Both the position numbers and the translations under genes were made by a program. The notes under the pieces are model-generated. The model searched no databases. It was not told the origin of the DNA and worked only from the letters and a program-made list of their open reading frames with translations. Below are positions 1 through 6,756 of a stretch of 7,059 nt of DNA, in pieces (position 1 is the first letter of the stretch; each line of letters begins with the position of its first letter). The stretch lies in contig NZ_CP134995.1 in assembly GCF_039372665.1 (NCBI RefSeq), positions 1-7,059 of the forward strand, in the 5' to 3' direction. The DNA is from Buchnera aphidicola (Ceratovacuna keduensis) (GTDB lineage Bacteria; Pseudomonadota; Gammaproteobacteria; Enterobacterales; Enterobacteriaceae).

Positions 1-855
1 ATGTATCATAGAAAAAAATATATTTTTAATAAAAATCCTAAATTTACACCTCCTAAAAAAGATAAACAAAGACCAGCTTTTATAAATTATGCTATGAAAA
101 TGGCTTCTTTAACAGATGTTGCTAGATCTGAATTAAATTATGTAATACAACCAAAAAATCCTAGTACTGGAGTTTTATTAAATAGAAAGAGAAGATTAAA
201 TGAACATAGAGCATGTGCTATGAGAGTTATAGTTAAAGCAATGATATATCATTTTAATATTACATCAGATCTAGTTCAAGCATCAGTGGAACAATTAGCT
301 GATGAATGTAATTTATCAACTATTTCAAAAGCAGGTAATAAATCTATTACTAGAGTTTCTAGATTAATAACAGAATTTATGGAACCTATGGGTTTTGTTG
401 AATGTCAAAAAGTTTGGGATAAGGTCATAGGAAATTATGCTCCTAAAATGATAACTTTAACTCCTTTATTTTTTGAATTAATAGGTATATCTTCAAAAAA
501 ATTACGTAATGCAAAAAAACAACAATTAGGTTGGATAAATAAAGGATTAATTAAAAGAGGATTAAAAAAAATAACTTTTTCAGAAGCAAGAAGAATAGGA
601 AAAGATAAAAGAATAAGAGGAATATTAAAACATAGACAAATTAAACATATTTTTTATAGAAAACATATGAAAGCAAAAAAATTTTTTTATATGGATGAAA
701 AAATTGCTAAACAAAAGATTTTAAGAGCTTTAGTAGCAAGATATTCTGTATTAGAATTAACTACATTAGGAGCTAAAGGTTTAAAAAAACAAATAAATAT
801 TGAATACTATTATTTAAGAAAATTAGCAACTTCTCCTATACCAAAATTTCGTTAA
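1..855 (+). CDS. repA1: IncFII-family plasmid replication initiator RepA (Buchnera RepA1)
   Basis: This protein would bind the plasmid origin and start replication, as RepA does in IncFII plasmids. At 284 residues it matches the usual length (about 285). Family landmarks recognised by eye are an N-terminal KNPKFTPP segment (11-18), a basic NRKRR patch (61-65), the core [14 protein letters not shown] (113-126), [16 protein letters not shown] followed by ITLTPLFF (131-158), a Lys/Arg-rich second half, and a C-terminal [10 protein letters not shown] (270-279) that mirrors the NYSRLATASP ending of IncFII RepA. The start is the first base of the window. If the molecule is circular, GAG at 7050-7052 lies 7 nt upstream, which supports this start. 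No lesion is visible. Its base composition seems slightly less A+T-rich than the leu genes. The next gene is leuB, same strand, 392 bp on. Family certain; the Buchnera RepA1 label is inferred from the company it keeps. Confidence 0.93.
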   Translation: MYHRKKYIFNKNPKFTPPKKDKQRPAFINYAMKMASLTDVARSELNYVIQPKNPSTGVLLNRKRRLNEHRACAMRVIVKAMIYHFNITSDLVQASVEQLADECNLSTISKAGNKSITRVSRLITEFMEPMGFVECQKVWDKVIGNYAPKMITLTPLFFELIGISSKKLRNAKKQQLGWINKGLIKRGLKKITFSEARRIGKDKRIRGILKHRQIKHIFYRKHMKAKKFFYMDEKIAKQKILRALVARYSVLELTTLGAKGLKKQINIEYYYLRKLATSPIPKFR

Positions 856-894
856 ATTATTTTATAATTAATTTTTATTTTATTAAAATTTTAC

Positions 895-936
895 AAATAT
901 ATAAAAAATTTTTAAATAAAATATATAAAAAATTTT
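895..936 (+). repeat. Two perfect 18-bp direct repeats, iteron-like
   Basis: AAATATATAAAAAATTTT occurs at 895-912 and again at 919-936, a 24-bp period with a 6-bp spacer, starting 40 bp after the repA stop. Such a pair would be uncommon by chance even at this base composition. It could be an initiator-binding iteron pair or the A+T-rich unwinding element of oriR. A simple slippage duplication is the alternative. Confidence 0.6.
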
Positions 937-974
937 ATTTTTATTAAGGTATATTTTTTTTAAAAAAAAATAAA

Positions 975-1000
975 TGCATGTATAATAATTTTTATATGCA
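975..1000 (+). other. Small imperfect hairpin in the repA-leuB spacer
   Basis: TGCA (975-978) pairs with TGCA (997-1000) and TATAA (981-985) with TTATA (992-996). There is a 2-nt TG bulge and a 6-nt loop. The segment 975-1020 holds several of the few G and C bases of this spacer, including a third TGCA at 1014-1017, which hints at selection. It may be part of the origin or a 3' structure of the repA message. Role unknown. Confidence 0.35.
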
Positions 1001-1052
1001 ATCAAAGAGATAGATGCAAAATAACATAATTAAAAATCTTTTAAAAAAGAAA

Positions 1053-1061
1053 TTATACATA
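1053..1061 (+). promoter_or_regulatory. Weak DnaA-box-like site
   Basis: TTATACATA differs at one position from the relaxed DnaA consensus TTATNCACA. The 8-mer TTATACAT also occurs inverted at 978-985. Location downstream of repA fits an IncFII-type origin, where a DnaA box is expected. A one-mismatch hit in A+T-rich DNA is weak evidence. Confidence 0.25.
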
Positions 1062-1247
1062 ATAAAAATATAAACATTACAAAAATATATATTAAAATAT
1101 TAATAAAAAAATTGTAAATTTTTATAAAATCAATTATTTTTATTAACATATGAAATAAATTATTTATTAATTTTTTATAAAATAATTTAAAAATTTATTT
1201 ATAACTTATAAAATATCTTTAATAAATATCAAAATATAATAAAAGAA

Positions 1248-2339
1248 ATGTCAAAAAAATATAAAATAGCATGTCTTCCAGGAGATGGAATAGGTCCTGA
1301 AGTAATGAAACAAGCATATAAAATAATAAATATATTAAATAATAAATATAATTTAAATATATGTTATAAGGAATTTTTGGTTGGATATTCTGCTTTTAAA
1401 AAATATAATACTGTAATGCCAAAAAGTACTATAAAAGGATGTGAAAAATCTGATGCCATTTTATTTGGATCTATAGGTGATAATAGATATAAATCTTTAA
1501 ATAAAAGTTCTTTAGAAAAAGATTCATTACTATATATCAGAAAAAAGTTTAATTTATTTTGTAATATAAGACATGCAAAATTATATTCATATATAAAAAA
1601 TTATTCTCCTTTAAAAAAAAAAATAATTAAAAATGGTATAGATATAATTTGCATAAGAGAATTAATAGGAGGAATATATTTTGGAAATTCTAAATTTAAA
1701 TATGATAATAAAATGAACATAAAATCTGCTTATGACACAGAAAAATATAATAAGAAAGAAATATATAGAATAGCAAAAATAGCATTTGAAATGTCTAAAA
1801 AAAGAAAAAAAATACTTACTTCAGTAGATAAATCTAATGTATTAAAAAGTTCAATTTTATGGAGAAAAACTGTAAATGAAATATCTAATGAATATCCAGA
1901 AGTAAAATTAAATCATTTATATGTAGACAATGCTATTATGCAAATAATAAAAAATCCAAGTTCTTTTGATGTAATATTATGTTCAAATATGTTTGGTGAT
2001 ATAATTTCTGATGAATGTGCCGCAATAATAGGATCTATAGGAATGTTACCATCAGCAAGTATAAATGAAAATGGTTTTGGACTTTATGAACCAGCAGGTG
2101 GTTCAGCTCCAGATATTAAAAATTTAAATGTTGCAAATCCTATAGCACAAATTTTATCACTTTCTATGTTATTAAAATATTCTTTAAAAGAAGTAAAAAT
2201 ATCAAAAGATATTGATAATTCTGTTAAAAAAGCATTAAAATTAGGATATAGAACTAAAGATATAAGTAATAAAAAAAATTATATTTCTACTGAAAAAATG
2301 GGTGATGTAATATCTAAAATTTTTATTAATATAAAATAG
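1248..2339 (+). CDS. leuB: 3-isopropylmalate dehydrogenase LeuB
   Basis: LeuB oxidises and decarboxylates 3-isopropylmalate to 2-ketoisocaproate with NAD+, the last dedicated leucine step, in the cytoplasm. The product is 363 residues, the same as E. coli LeuB. It opens MSKKYKIACLPGDGIGPEV and keeps the substrate arginines around LLYIRKKF...NIRHAKLY, R137 in the RELIGGIYFG loop, catalytic K195 (TSVDKSNVL) and D227 (YVDNA), metal ligands D251 and D255 (FGDIISDE), and the NAD-binding GLYEPAGGSAPDI segment. Unusual changes against E. coli as I recall it are T to I at 140 in the RELTGGIYFG loop, T to I at 230 beside D227, and RPAKLY to RHAKLY. An 11-A run lies inside the gene (1613-1623) without breaking the frame. 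It is the first gene of the leu cluster. No good Shine-Dalgarno precedes it, only AAAAG. The leuC start follows 7 nt after its stop. Confidence 0.97.
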   Translation: MSKKYKIACLPGDGIGPEVMKQAYKIINILNNKYNLNICYKEFLVGYSAFKKYNTVMPKSTIKGCEKSDAILFGSIGDNRYKSLNKSSLEKDSLLYIRKKFNLFCNIRHAKLYSYIKNYSPLKKKIIKNGIDIICIRELIGGIYFGNSKFKYDNKMNIKSAYDTEKYNKKEIYRIAKIAFEMSKKRKKILTSVDKSNVLKSSILWRKTVNEISNEYPEVKLNHLYVDNAIMQIIKNPSSFDVILCSNMFGDIISDECAAIIGSIGMLPSASINENGFGLYEPAGGSAPDIKNLNVANPIAQILSLSMLLKYSLKEVKISKDIDNSVKKALKLGYRTKDISNKKNYISTEKMGDVISKIFINIK

Positions 2340-2340
2340 G
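2338..2340 (+). promoter_or_regulatory. leuC ribosome binding site overlapping the leuB stop
   Basis: AGG shares two bases with the leuB TAG stop and sits 6 nt before the leuC ATG at 2347. The arrangement suggests translational coupling of leuB and leuC and fixes the leuC start. Confidence 0.6.
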
Positions 2341-2346
2341 TAAAAG

Positions 2347-3753
2347 ATGAAAAATAAAAAAAATACTTTATATGAAAAATTATATAATTCTCATTTAATA
2401 TATGAAAAAGAAAATGAAACTCCATTAATTTATGTAGATTTACATTTATTACATGAAGTAACATCACCTCAAGCATTTTCTTCTATGAAAAAAAAATCTA
2501 GAATTGTAAGAATGCCTAGTAAAACTTTTGCAACTATGGATCATAATGTTTCTACTAAAAAAAAAAAATTGATAAATTTTGAAAAAATGTCATATATTCA
2601 AATAAAAGAACTTATAAAAAATTGTAAATTGCATAATATAAAGTTATTTGATCTATCACATCCAAGACAAGGTATAGTGCATGTAATAGGTCCTGAGAAT
2701 GGATTAACATTACCTGGAACTACAATTGTATGTGGAGACTCTCATACATCCACTCATGGAGCATTTGGAGCTTTATCATTTGGAATTGGTACATCTGAAG
2801 TAGAACATGTTTTAACCACACAAACTATACCTCAAATAAGATATAAAAATATGAAAATAAAAATTTCTGGTAAATTACAAAAATATGTTTATTCGAAAGA
2901 TATTATTTTGCATATAATAAAAAAATTAAGTACATCAGGTGGTAATGGACATATTATAGAATTTTGCGGAGATACTATATCAAATTTAAGTATGGAAAGC
3001 AGGATGACAATATGCAATATGTCAGTAGAATTAGGTGCAAAATCTGGCATAATATCTCCAGATAAAACAACTTACAAATATTTAAAAAATAAAAAATATT
3101 CACCAAAAGGAAAAAAATGGTTAAAAGCAAAAAATTATTGGAAAACCTTAAAATCAGATAAAGGTTCTTTTTTTAATAAAAAATTTTTTTTTAATATAAA
3201 AAATCTAAAACCTCAAATTACTTGGGGAACTAATCCTAGTCAAACTATTAATATAAATGAAAAAATACCATCTTTAAATAAATATAAAGATTACTATGAA
3301 ATAAAAAATGTAGAAAATACATTAAAATATATGAATTTAACTCCAAACACATATTTAAAAAATATACCAATAAATAAAGTTTTTATAGGATCTTGTACAA
3401 ATTCTAGAATTGAAGATTTAAGAGAAGCATCAAAAATAATAATAAATAAAAAAGTACATAAAAATGTTAAAGCTATAGTAGTTCCAGGATCTAAATATGT
3501 AAAATTACAAGCAGAAAAAGAAGGTATAGATAAAATTTTTATAGAATCAGGTTTTGAATGGAGATTACCTGGTTGTTCTATGTGTTTAGCAATGAATGAA
3601 GATAAATTAAATCCAGGTGAAAGATGTATATCTACTAGTAATAGAAATTTTGAAGGCAGACAAGGAGTAGGAGGAATAACTCATTTAGCTAGCCCAGCAA
3701 TGGCATCAGCTGCAGCTATATATGGAAAAATAGTAGATATAAGAGAAATTTAG
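2347..3753 (+). CDS. leuC: 3-isopropylmalate dehydratase (isomerase) large subunit LeuC
   Basis: LeuC pairs with LeuD to form isopropylmalate isomerase, which converts 2-isopropylmalate to 3-isopropylmalate using a [4Fe-4S] cluster, as in aconitase. The product is 468 residues against about 466 in E. coli. Motifs seen are TLYEKL (7-12), [60 protein letters not shown], the cluster ligands C350 ([11 protein letters not shown]) and C410 and C413 ([10 protein letters not shown]), and the closing [12 protein letters not shown]. All three cluster cysteines are present. Two normally conserved arginines look replaced: the family DRHLVHEV reads DLHLLHEV (L32), and QGRGGRTHL reads QGVGGITHL (V441, I444). 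A run of 12 A (2557-2568) lies in frame. leuD starts 38 nt after the stop. Identification is certain; the effect of the substitutions is unknown. Confidence 0.97.
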   Translation: MKNKKNTLYEKLYNSHLIYEKENETPLIYVDLHLLHEVTSPQAFSSMKKKSRIVRMPSKTFATMDHNVSTKKKKLINFEKMSYIQIKELIKNCKLHNIKLFDLSHPRQGIVHVIGPENGLTLPGTTIVCGDSHTSTHGAFGALSFGIGTSEVEHVLTTQTIPQIRYKNMKIKISGKLQKYVYSKDIILHIIKKLSTSGGNGHIIEFCGDTISNLSMESRMTICNMSVELGAKSGIISPDKTTYKYLKNKKYSPKGKKWLKAKNYWKTLKSDKGSFFNKKFFFNIKNLKPQITWGTNPSQTININEKIPSLNKYKDYYEIKNVENTLKYMNLTPNTYLKNIPINKVFIGSCTNSRIEDLREASKIIINKKVHKNVKAIVVPGSKYVKLQAEKEGIDKIFIESGFEWRLPGCSMCLAMNEDKLNPGERCISTSNRNFEGRQGVGGITHLASPAMASAAAIYGKIVDIREI

Positions 3754-3770
3754 ACGAAAATATTATAAAA

Positions 3771-3790
3771 GAGGTTATAAAATTTTATAA
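3771..3790 (+). promoter_or_regulatory. leuD Shine-Dalgarno separated from the ATG by a palindrome
   Basis: GAGG (3771-3774), the best SD in the leuC-leuD gap, is 17 nt from the leuD ATG at 3792, too far for normal use. The gap is filled by a perfect 16-nt palindrome, TTATAAAATTTTATAA (3775-3790). If it folds, it would bring GAGG close to the start codon. Palindromes of this length arise by chance in such DNA, so the folding idea is speculative. Confidence 0.35.
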
Positions 3791-3791
3791 A

Positions 3792-4388
3792 ATGAAAAAA
3801 TTCACAATACATACTGGAAAAATTTTACCATTAAACATATCAAATATAGATACAGATGTAATAATACCAAAACAATTTTTAAAAAAAATTACTAAAAACG
3901 GATTTGGAAAATATTTATTTTTTAATTGGAGATATTTGAATAATAATATTAAAAATATAAATTATAAATTTATATTAAATAAAAGTATATATAAAAATTC
4001 TAGTATATTAATTTCAAGAGAAAATTTTGGTTGTGGTTCTTCAAGAGAACATGCAGTTTGGGCACTAAAAGATTTTGGTTTTAAAGTAATTTTATCTTCT
4101 AGTTTTTCAGATATATTTTATAATAATAGTTTTAATAATGGAATTTTACTAATTGTTTTATCAAAAGATATAATTAATAACATATTTTCTATAATAAAAA
4201 AAAATATAATAGTATTTGCTAAAATAAATTTAATTAAAAAATATATATCTATAAAAGATAAAAAATATTTTTTTGAAATAAATTCTTTTTATCATTTCTG
4301 TATGATCAATGGATTAGATAGAATAGATTATACTATGAAATATAAACATAAAATAGAAGAATATGAAAGAAAAAATATATTTTATTAA
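3792..4388 (+). CDS. leuD: 3-isopropylmalate dehydratase (isomerase) small subunit LeuD
   Basis: LeuD is the small, swivelling subunit of isopropylmalate isomerase and acts only in complex with LeuC. The product is 198 residues against 201 in E. coli. It starts MKKFTIHTG, matching the family N-terminus, and carries NIDTDVIIPKQFL (18-30), the substrate-site signature NFGCGSSREHAVWAL (78-92), FSDIFYNNSFNNG (105-117) and a C-terminal HFCMINGLDRIDYT. Departures from E. coli LeuD as I recall it are P to V in REHAPWAL, G to N at 111 in FYGNSFNN, and loss of the proline after it (L120 in GILLIVL). The segment from about 122 to 160 is Lys/Ile/Asn-rich and poorly conserved. It is the third gene of the cluster, and leuA follows 67 bp later. 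Identification is certain. Confidence 0.96.
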   Translation: MKKFTIHTGKILPLNISNIDTDVIIPKQFLKKITKNGFGKYLFFNWRYLNNNIKNINYKFILNKSIYKNSSILISRENFGCGSSREHAVWALKDFGFKVILSSSFSDIFYNNSFNNGILLIVLSKDIINNIFSIIKKNIIVFAKINLIKKYISIKDKKYFFEINSFYHFCMINGLDRIDYTMKYKHKIEEYERKNIFY

Positions 4389-4391
4389 AAT

Positions 4392-4409
4392 TTAATATTA
4401 TAATATTAA
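4392..4409 (+). repeat. Perfect 18-nt palindrome between leuD and leuA
   Basis: TTAATATTATAATATTAA is fully self-complementary and begins 3 nt after the leuD stop. It could form a small hairpin in the leuD-leuA spacer, perhaps an mRNA processing or stability element. Around two palindromes this long could arise by chance in the window, so its function is doubtful. Confidence 0.3.
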
Positions 4410-4444
4410 TAATATTATTTAAATATTTATTATTTTATTTCTTT

Positions 4445-4448
4445 AAGG
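4445..4448 (+). promoter_or_regulatory. leuA ribosome binding site
   Basis: AAGG lies 7 nt before the leuA ATG at 4456, in the context TTTAAGGTTAACATATG. It is among the best-placed Shine-Dalgarno sequences in the window and fixes the leuA start. The related TTAAGGT also precedes yqhA on the opposite strand. Confidence 0.75.
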
Positions 4449-4455
4449 TTAACAT

Positions 4456-6000
4456 ATGAAAGAAAATATTATTATTTTTGATACTACATTAAGAGATGGA
4501 GAACAATCCTTACCTTATAGTTTAAATTCTTATAAAAAGTTAAAAATTGCAATTTTATTAGAAAAATTAGGAGTAGACATAATAGAAGCTGGGTTTCCAA
4601 TATCTTCCCCTGAAGATTTTAAATCAGTAGAATTAATTTCAAAAACTATAAAAAAAAGCAAAGTATGTAGTCTTGCAAGATGCATAAAAAATGATATTGA
4701 TATTTCAGCAAATGCTATGAGGTTTTATAAATATAATTCTTTTAGAATTCATTTATTTATTGGAACTTCTGATTTACACATAAAATATAAATTAAAAAAA
4801 GATTTTAAAGATATATTAGAAATGTCTATAAAATCAGTTATAAGAGCTAAAAAATATACTGATGACATAGAATTTTCTTGTGAAGATGCAGGAAGAACAA
4901 ATATAGATAATTTATGTTTTATAATTGAAAATGTAATAAAAAATGGTGCAACTACTATTAATATTCCAGATACTGTTGGTTATACAATGCCATTAGAATT
5001 TTCAAAAATAATAAAAAAAATATTAAATAGAGTTCCAAATATAGATAAAGCAAAATTATCAGTTCATTTTCATAATGATTTAGGAATGGCTTCAGGCAAT
5101 GCAATAACTTCAATACAATATGGTGCAAGGCAAATAGAAGGTACAATAAGTGGCATAGGAGAAAGATCTGGAAATACTGCTTTAGAAGAAGTTATAATGG
5201 CTATAAATACAAGAAATGATATATTAAATTTTAAAACAAATATAAATATCAAAAAAATTTATGATACTAGTAAAAAAATAAGTGAAATATGTAATTTTAG
5301 TATATCGCCTAATAAACCAATAATAGGAAGTAATGCTTTTTCTCATTCGTCTGGAATTCATCAAGATGGTATTTTGAAAAATAGAAAAAATTATGAAATA
5401 ATTTCTCCTGAATCTATAGGATCTAAAAAACAAAATTTTAATTTAACTTCTAGATCAGGAAGAGCAGCAATAAAATTTTATATGAAAAATATGGGATATT
5501 CAGAAAAATTATATGATTTAAATAAATTATATAAAAATTTTATAAAATTGACAGATATACAAGGTAGAATATTTGAATATGATTTGGAATCTTTAGCATT
5601 TACAAAAAATTTTTATAAAGAAAGTAAATATTTTAAGTTAATTAATTTAGAAATTTTGTATAAATATAATATAGAAAATAAAATATTAATTAATTTAAAG
5701 ATAGGAAAAAATAATAAAAAAAAAATTATTTCTAATAATAAAAATATTATATATTCAATTTTTAATTTATTGAAAAAAATTTCTAAAATAAAAATGAAAT
5801 TAAAAAATTTTATTTCAAAATCAAAAATTTATAAAAAAAATATTATTATTGAAGTTAATGTTTTTGCAATATATAAAAATATGAAATTTTATGGAAATAA
5901 GATTTCTTCAAATTTTATTGAATCTTATATATTATCTTTAATCAGTATATTAAATAGTATAAGAAAATATAAAAACATTAAAAAAATTAAAAAATATTAA
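4456..6000 (+). CDS. leuA: 2-isopropylmalate synthase LeuA
   Basis: LeuA catalyses the first committed leucine step, condensing acetyl-CoA with 2-ketoisovalerate. The product is 514 residues against about 523 in E. coli. The catalytic TIM barrel is intact: [10 protein letters not shown] (8-17, with R13 and metal ligand D14), [41 protein letters not shown], the metal-binding HFHND (H204, H206) and GIGERSGN (233-240, N240). The linker motifs [11 protein letters not shown] and LTSRSGRAA are present. The C-terminal regulatory domain (about 391-505) is strongly drifted. Where E. coli has GNGPVDA this protein reads SNNKNII (426-432), and the later GKDALG and GVGLATD elements are also gone (around 458-486), although FIES and SILN remain. 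Feedback inhibition by leucine may be weakened (inference). leuA stands last in the cluster, not first as in enterobacteria, with its own good RBS. A strong hairpin begins 5 nt after its stop. Confidence 0.97.
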   Translation: MKENIIIFDTTLRDGEQSLPYSLNSYKKLKIAILLEKLGVDIIEAGFPISSPEDFKSVELISKTIKKSKVCSLARCIKNDIDISANAMRFYKYNSFRIHLFIGTSDLHIKYKLKKDFKDILEMSIKSVIRAKKYTDDIEFSCEDAGRTNIDNLCFIIENVIKNGATTINIPDTVGYTMPLEFSKIIKKILNRVPNIDKAKLSVHFHNDLGMASGNAITSIQYGARQIEGTISGIGERSGNTALEEVIMAINTRNDILNFKTNINIKKIYDTSKKISEICNFSISPNKPIIGSNAFSHSSGIHQDGILKNRKNYEIISPESIGSKKQNFNLTSRSGRAAIKFYMKNMGYSEKLYDLNKLYKNFIKLTDIQGRIFEYDLESLAFTKNFYKESKYFKLINLEILYKYNIENKILINLKIGKNNKKKIISNNKNIIYSIFNLLKKISKIKMKLKNFISKSKIYKKNIIIEVNVFAIYKNMKFYGNKISSNFIESYILSLISILNSIRKYKNIKKIKKY

Positions 6001-6004
6001 TATT

Positions 6005-6049
6005 TTTTAAAATATTTTTTTTATAAAATTTTAAAAAAATATTTTAAAA
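6005..6049 (+). terminator. Perfect 17-bp A/T stem-loop after leuA
   Basis: The arm at 6005-6021 (TTTTAAAATATTTTTTT) is exactly complementary to 6033-6049, with an 11-nt loop. It begins 5 nt past the leuA stop. Such a long perfect stem is unlikely by chance even here. It has no G-C pair and no clean U-tract after it, so it may be a weak terminator or a 3'-end stabiliser for the leu message. Confidence 0.5.
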
Positions 6050-6054
6050 TAAAA

Positions 6055-6224
6055 AATGTACACAAATATAAAAATTTTATATTAATTTTAACATAATAAA
6101 ATATTTATAAAACTCTTATTTTATAAAAAATAATAAAATTAGTTTAATAATATTTATATATAAAATATATTTTTATATTAAAATTAAAATATTTTATTAA
6201 AATAAAATATTTATTGTGTACATT
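6055..6224. repeat. Separated 11-bp inverted repeat with GTAC cores between leuA and yqhA
   Basis: AATGTACACAA (6055-6065) is the exact reverse complement of TTGTGTACATT (6214-6224), 148 nt apart. Each arm holds three of the very few G/C bases in this spacer, so chance is an unlikely explanation. The right arm ends 11 nt from the yqhA stop. It could be paired protein-binding sites, the base of a long-range RNA stem shared by convergent transcripts, or a recombination relic. No function is assigned. Confidence 0.55.
6187..6212 (-). terminator. Stem-loop downstream of yqhA
   Basis: AAATATTTTATT (6187-6198) and AATAAAATATTT (6201-6212) are 12-bp perfect complements around a 2-nt centre, so a real hairpin would open a few inner pairs. 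It lies 24 nt past the yqhA stop on the minus strand and is the likely counterpart of the hairpin after leuA. It is all A/T, so terminator strength is doubtful. Confidence 0.35.
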
Positions 6225-6235
6225 ATTTTATATTT

Positions 6236-6739
6236 TTAATTATTATATTTTTTTTTACTCATTTTATCTATATAAGACATACCAAAAGCAGATATTATAA
6301 AAGTAATATGTATTATTACATACCACATTATTTTGTTATCTAAAATTTTTTCTGCATTCATAAATATTCTTAAAAGATGAACTGAAGATATAGCTACTAT
6401 TGAAGAAGCTACTTTATTTTTTATTGAATTTACATCCATTGTACCCATCCAACTTAACCTATTTTTGTTTTCTTTTACTTCTTCCATTTTCATAATAAAA
6501 TTTTCATATCCAGAAAACATTACCATTACTAATAATCCTCCTACTAATGCTATATCTATTAATGATAATACTATTAAAATTAAACCAGATTCTGACATTT
6601 TAAAAATTTCAGGAATTACTAAAATAACTTGTTGAAAAAATTTTAAAGTTAATAAAATAAAACCAAAAGATAAACCAATATATACAGGAAACATTAACCA
6701 TCTTGATGCATATATTATATTAGCAATTATTTTTTCCAT
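6236..6739 (-). CDS. yqhA: YqhA family (UPF0114) inner membrane protein, the Buchnera pLeu ORF1
   Basis: The product is a small integral membrane protein of unknown biochemical role; E. coli YqhA is 164 residues and this one is 167. Similarity to E. coli YqhA as recalled is high along the whole length: [15 protein letters not shown] (10-24), LKFFQ (32-36), [24 protein letters not shown] (58-81), [20 protein letters not shown] (108-127) and [19 protein letters not shown] (134-152). Four hydrophobic segments are visible at about 14-35, 53-75, 108-127 and 137-155. There is no signal peptide and the tail is short and basic (KKKYNN). It is the only gene on the minus strand, convergent with leuA. 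AAGGT (6752-6756) lies 12 nt upstream of the ATG. Better conservation than the leu proteins suggests strong selection. This gene is a regular resident of Buchnera leucine plasmids; why it stays is not known. Confidence 0.95.
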   Translation of the reverse strand: MEKIIANIIYASRWLMFPVYIGLSFGFILLTLKFFQQVILVIPEIFKMSESGLILIVLSLIDIALVGGLLVMVMFSGYENFIMKMEEVKENKNRLSWMGTMDVNSIKNKVASSIVAISSVHLLRIFMNAEKILDNKIMWYVIIHITFIISAFGMSYIDKMSKKKYNN

Positions 6740-6751
6740 TTTTATAAATTT

Positions 6752-6756
6752 ACCTT
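6752..6756 (-). promoter_or_regulatory. yqhA ribosome binding site
   Basis: Read on the minus strand this is AAGGT, 12 nt upstream of the yqhA ATG, within TTAAGGTAA. The spacing is long but no better site lies nearer. The family N-terminus (MEKII...ASRW) matches this start. Confidence 0.5.

Larger units (their letters stand above)
856..1247. other. A+T-rich spacer between repA and leuB: candidate origin and leu upstream region
   Basis: No gene was found here. IncFII replicons carry oriR shortly downstream of repA, so position alone makes this the best origin candidate. It holds an 18-bp tandem direct repeat (895-936), an SD-like TTAAGGT (944-950) with no ORF behind it, a perfect T8A8 palindrome (954-969), a G+C-enriched island with three TGCA motifs (975-1020), a weak DnaA-box-like site (1053-1061) and a copy of the leuA start region (1143-1155). 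Any promoter for leuBCDA is probably here too. Candidates are TTAACA (1143-1148) with TATTAA (1165-1170) at 16-nt spacing, and a perfect TATAAT at 1235-1240, which is so near the leuB ATG that it would give an almost leaderless mRNA. In DNA this A+T-rich, neither is reliable. The origin assignment is inference. Confidence 0.5.

Noticed and set aside
974..985. Three-codon ORF (MHV) behind the orphan TTAAGGT
   Set aside because: Too short to support as a gene and 23 nt from the SD-like site; kept only as context for a possible decayed gene start.
1235..1240. Perfect TATAAT just before leuB as the operon promoter
   Set aside because: No -35 partner at 15-19 nt, and transcription would start almost on the ATG; consensus -10 matches are common in this DNA. 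Mentioned only as a candidate.
2279..2476. Minus-strand ORF of 65 codons across the leuB-leuC junction
   Set aside because: It lies opposite two clear genes, has low-complexity Phe/Ile/Leu-rich content, and no RBS or family resemblance.
4958..5433. Three minus-strand ORFs of 60-69 codons inside leuA
   Set aside because: They overlap the well-conserved LeuA catalytic domain on the opposite strand and look like translated antisense of it; no motif or RBS.
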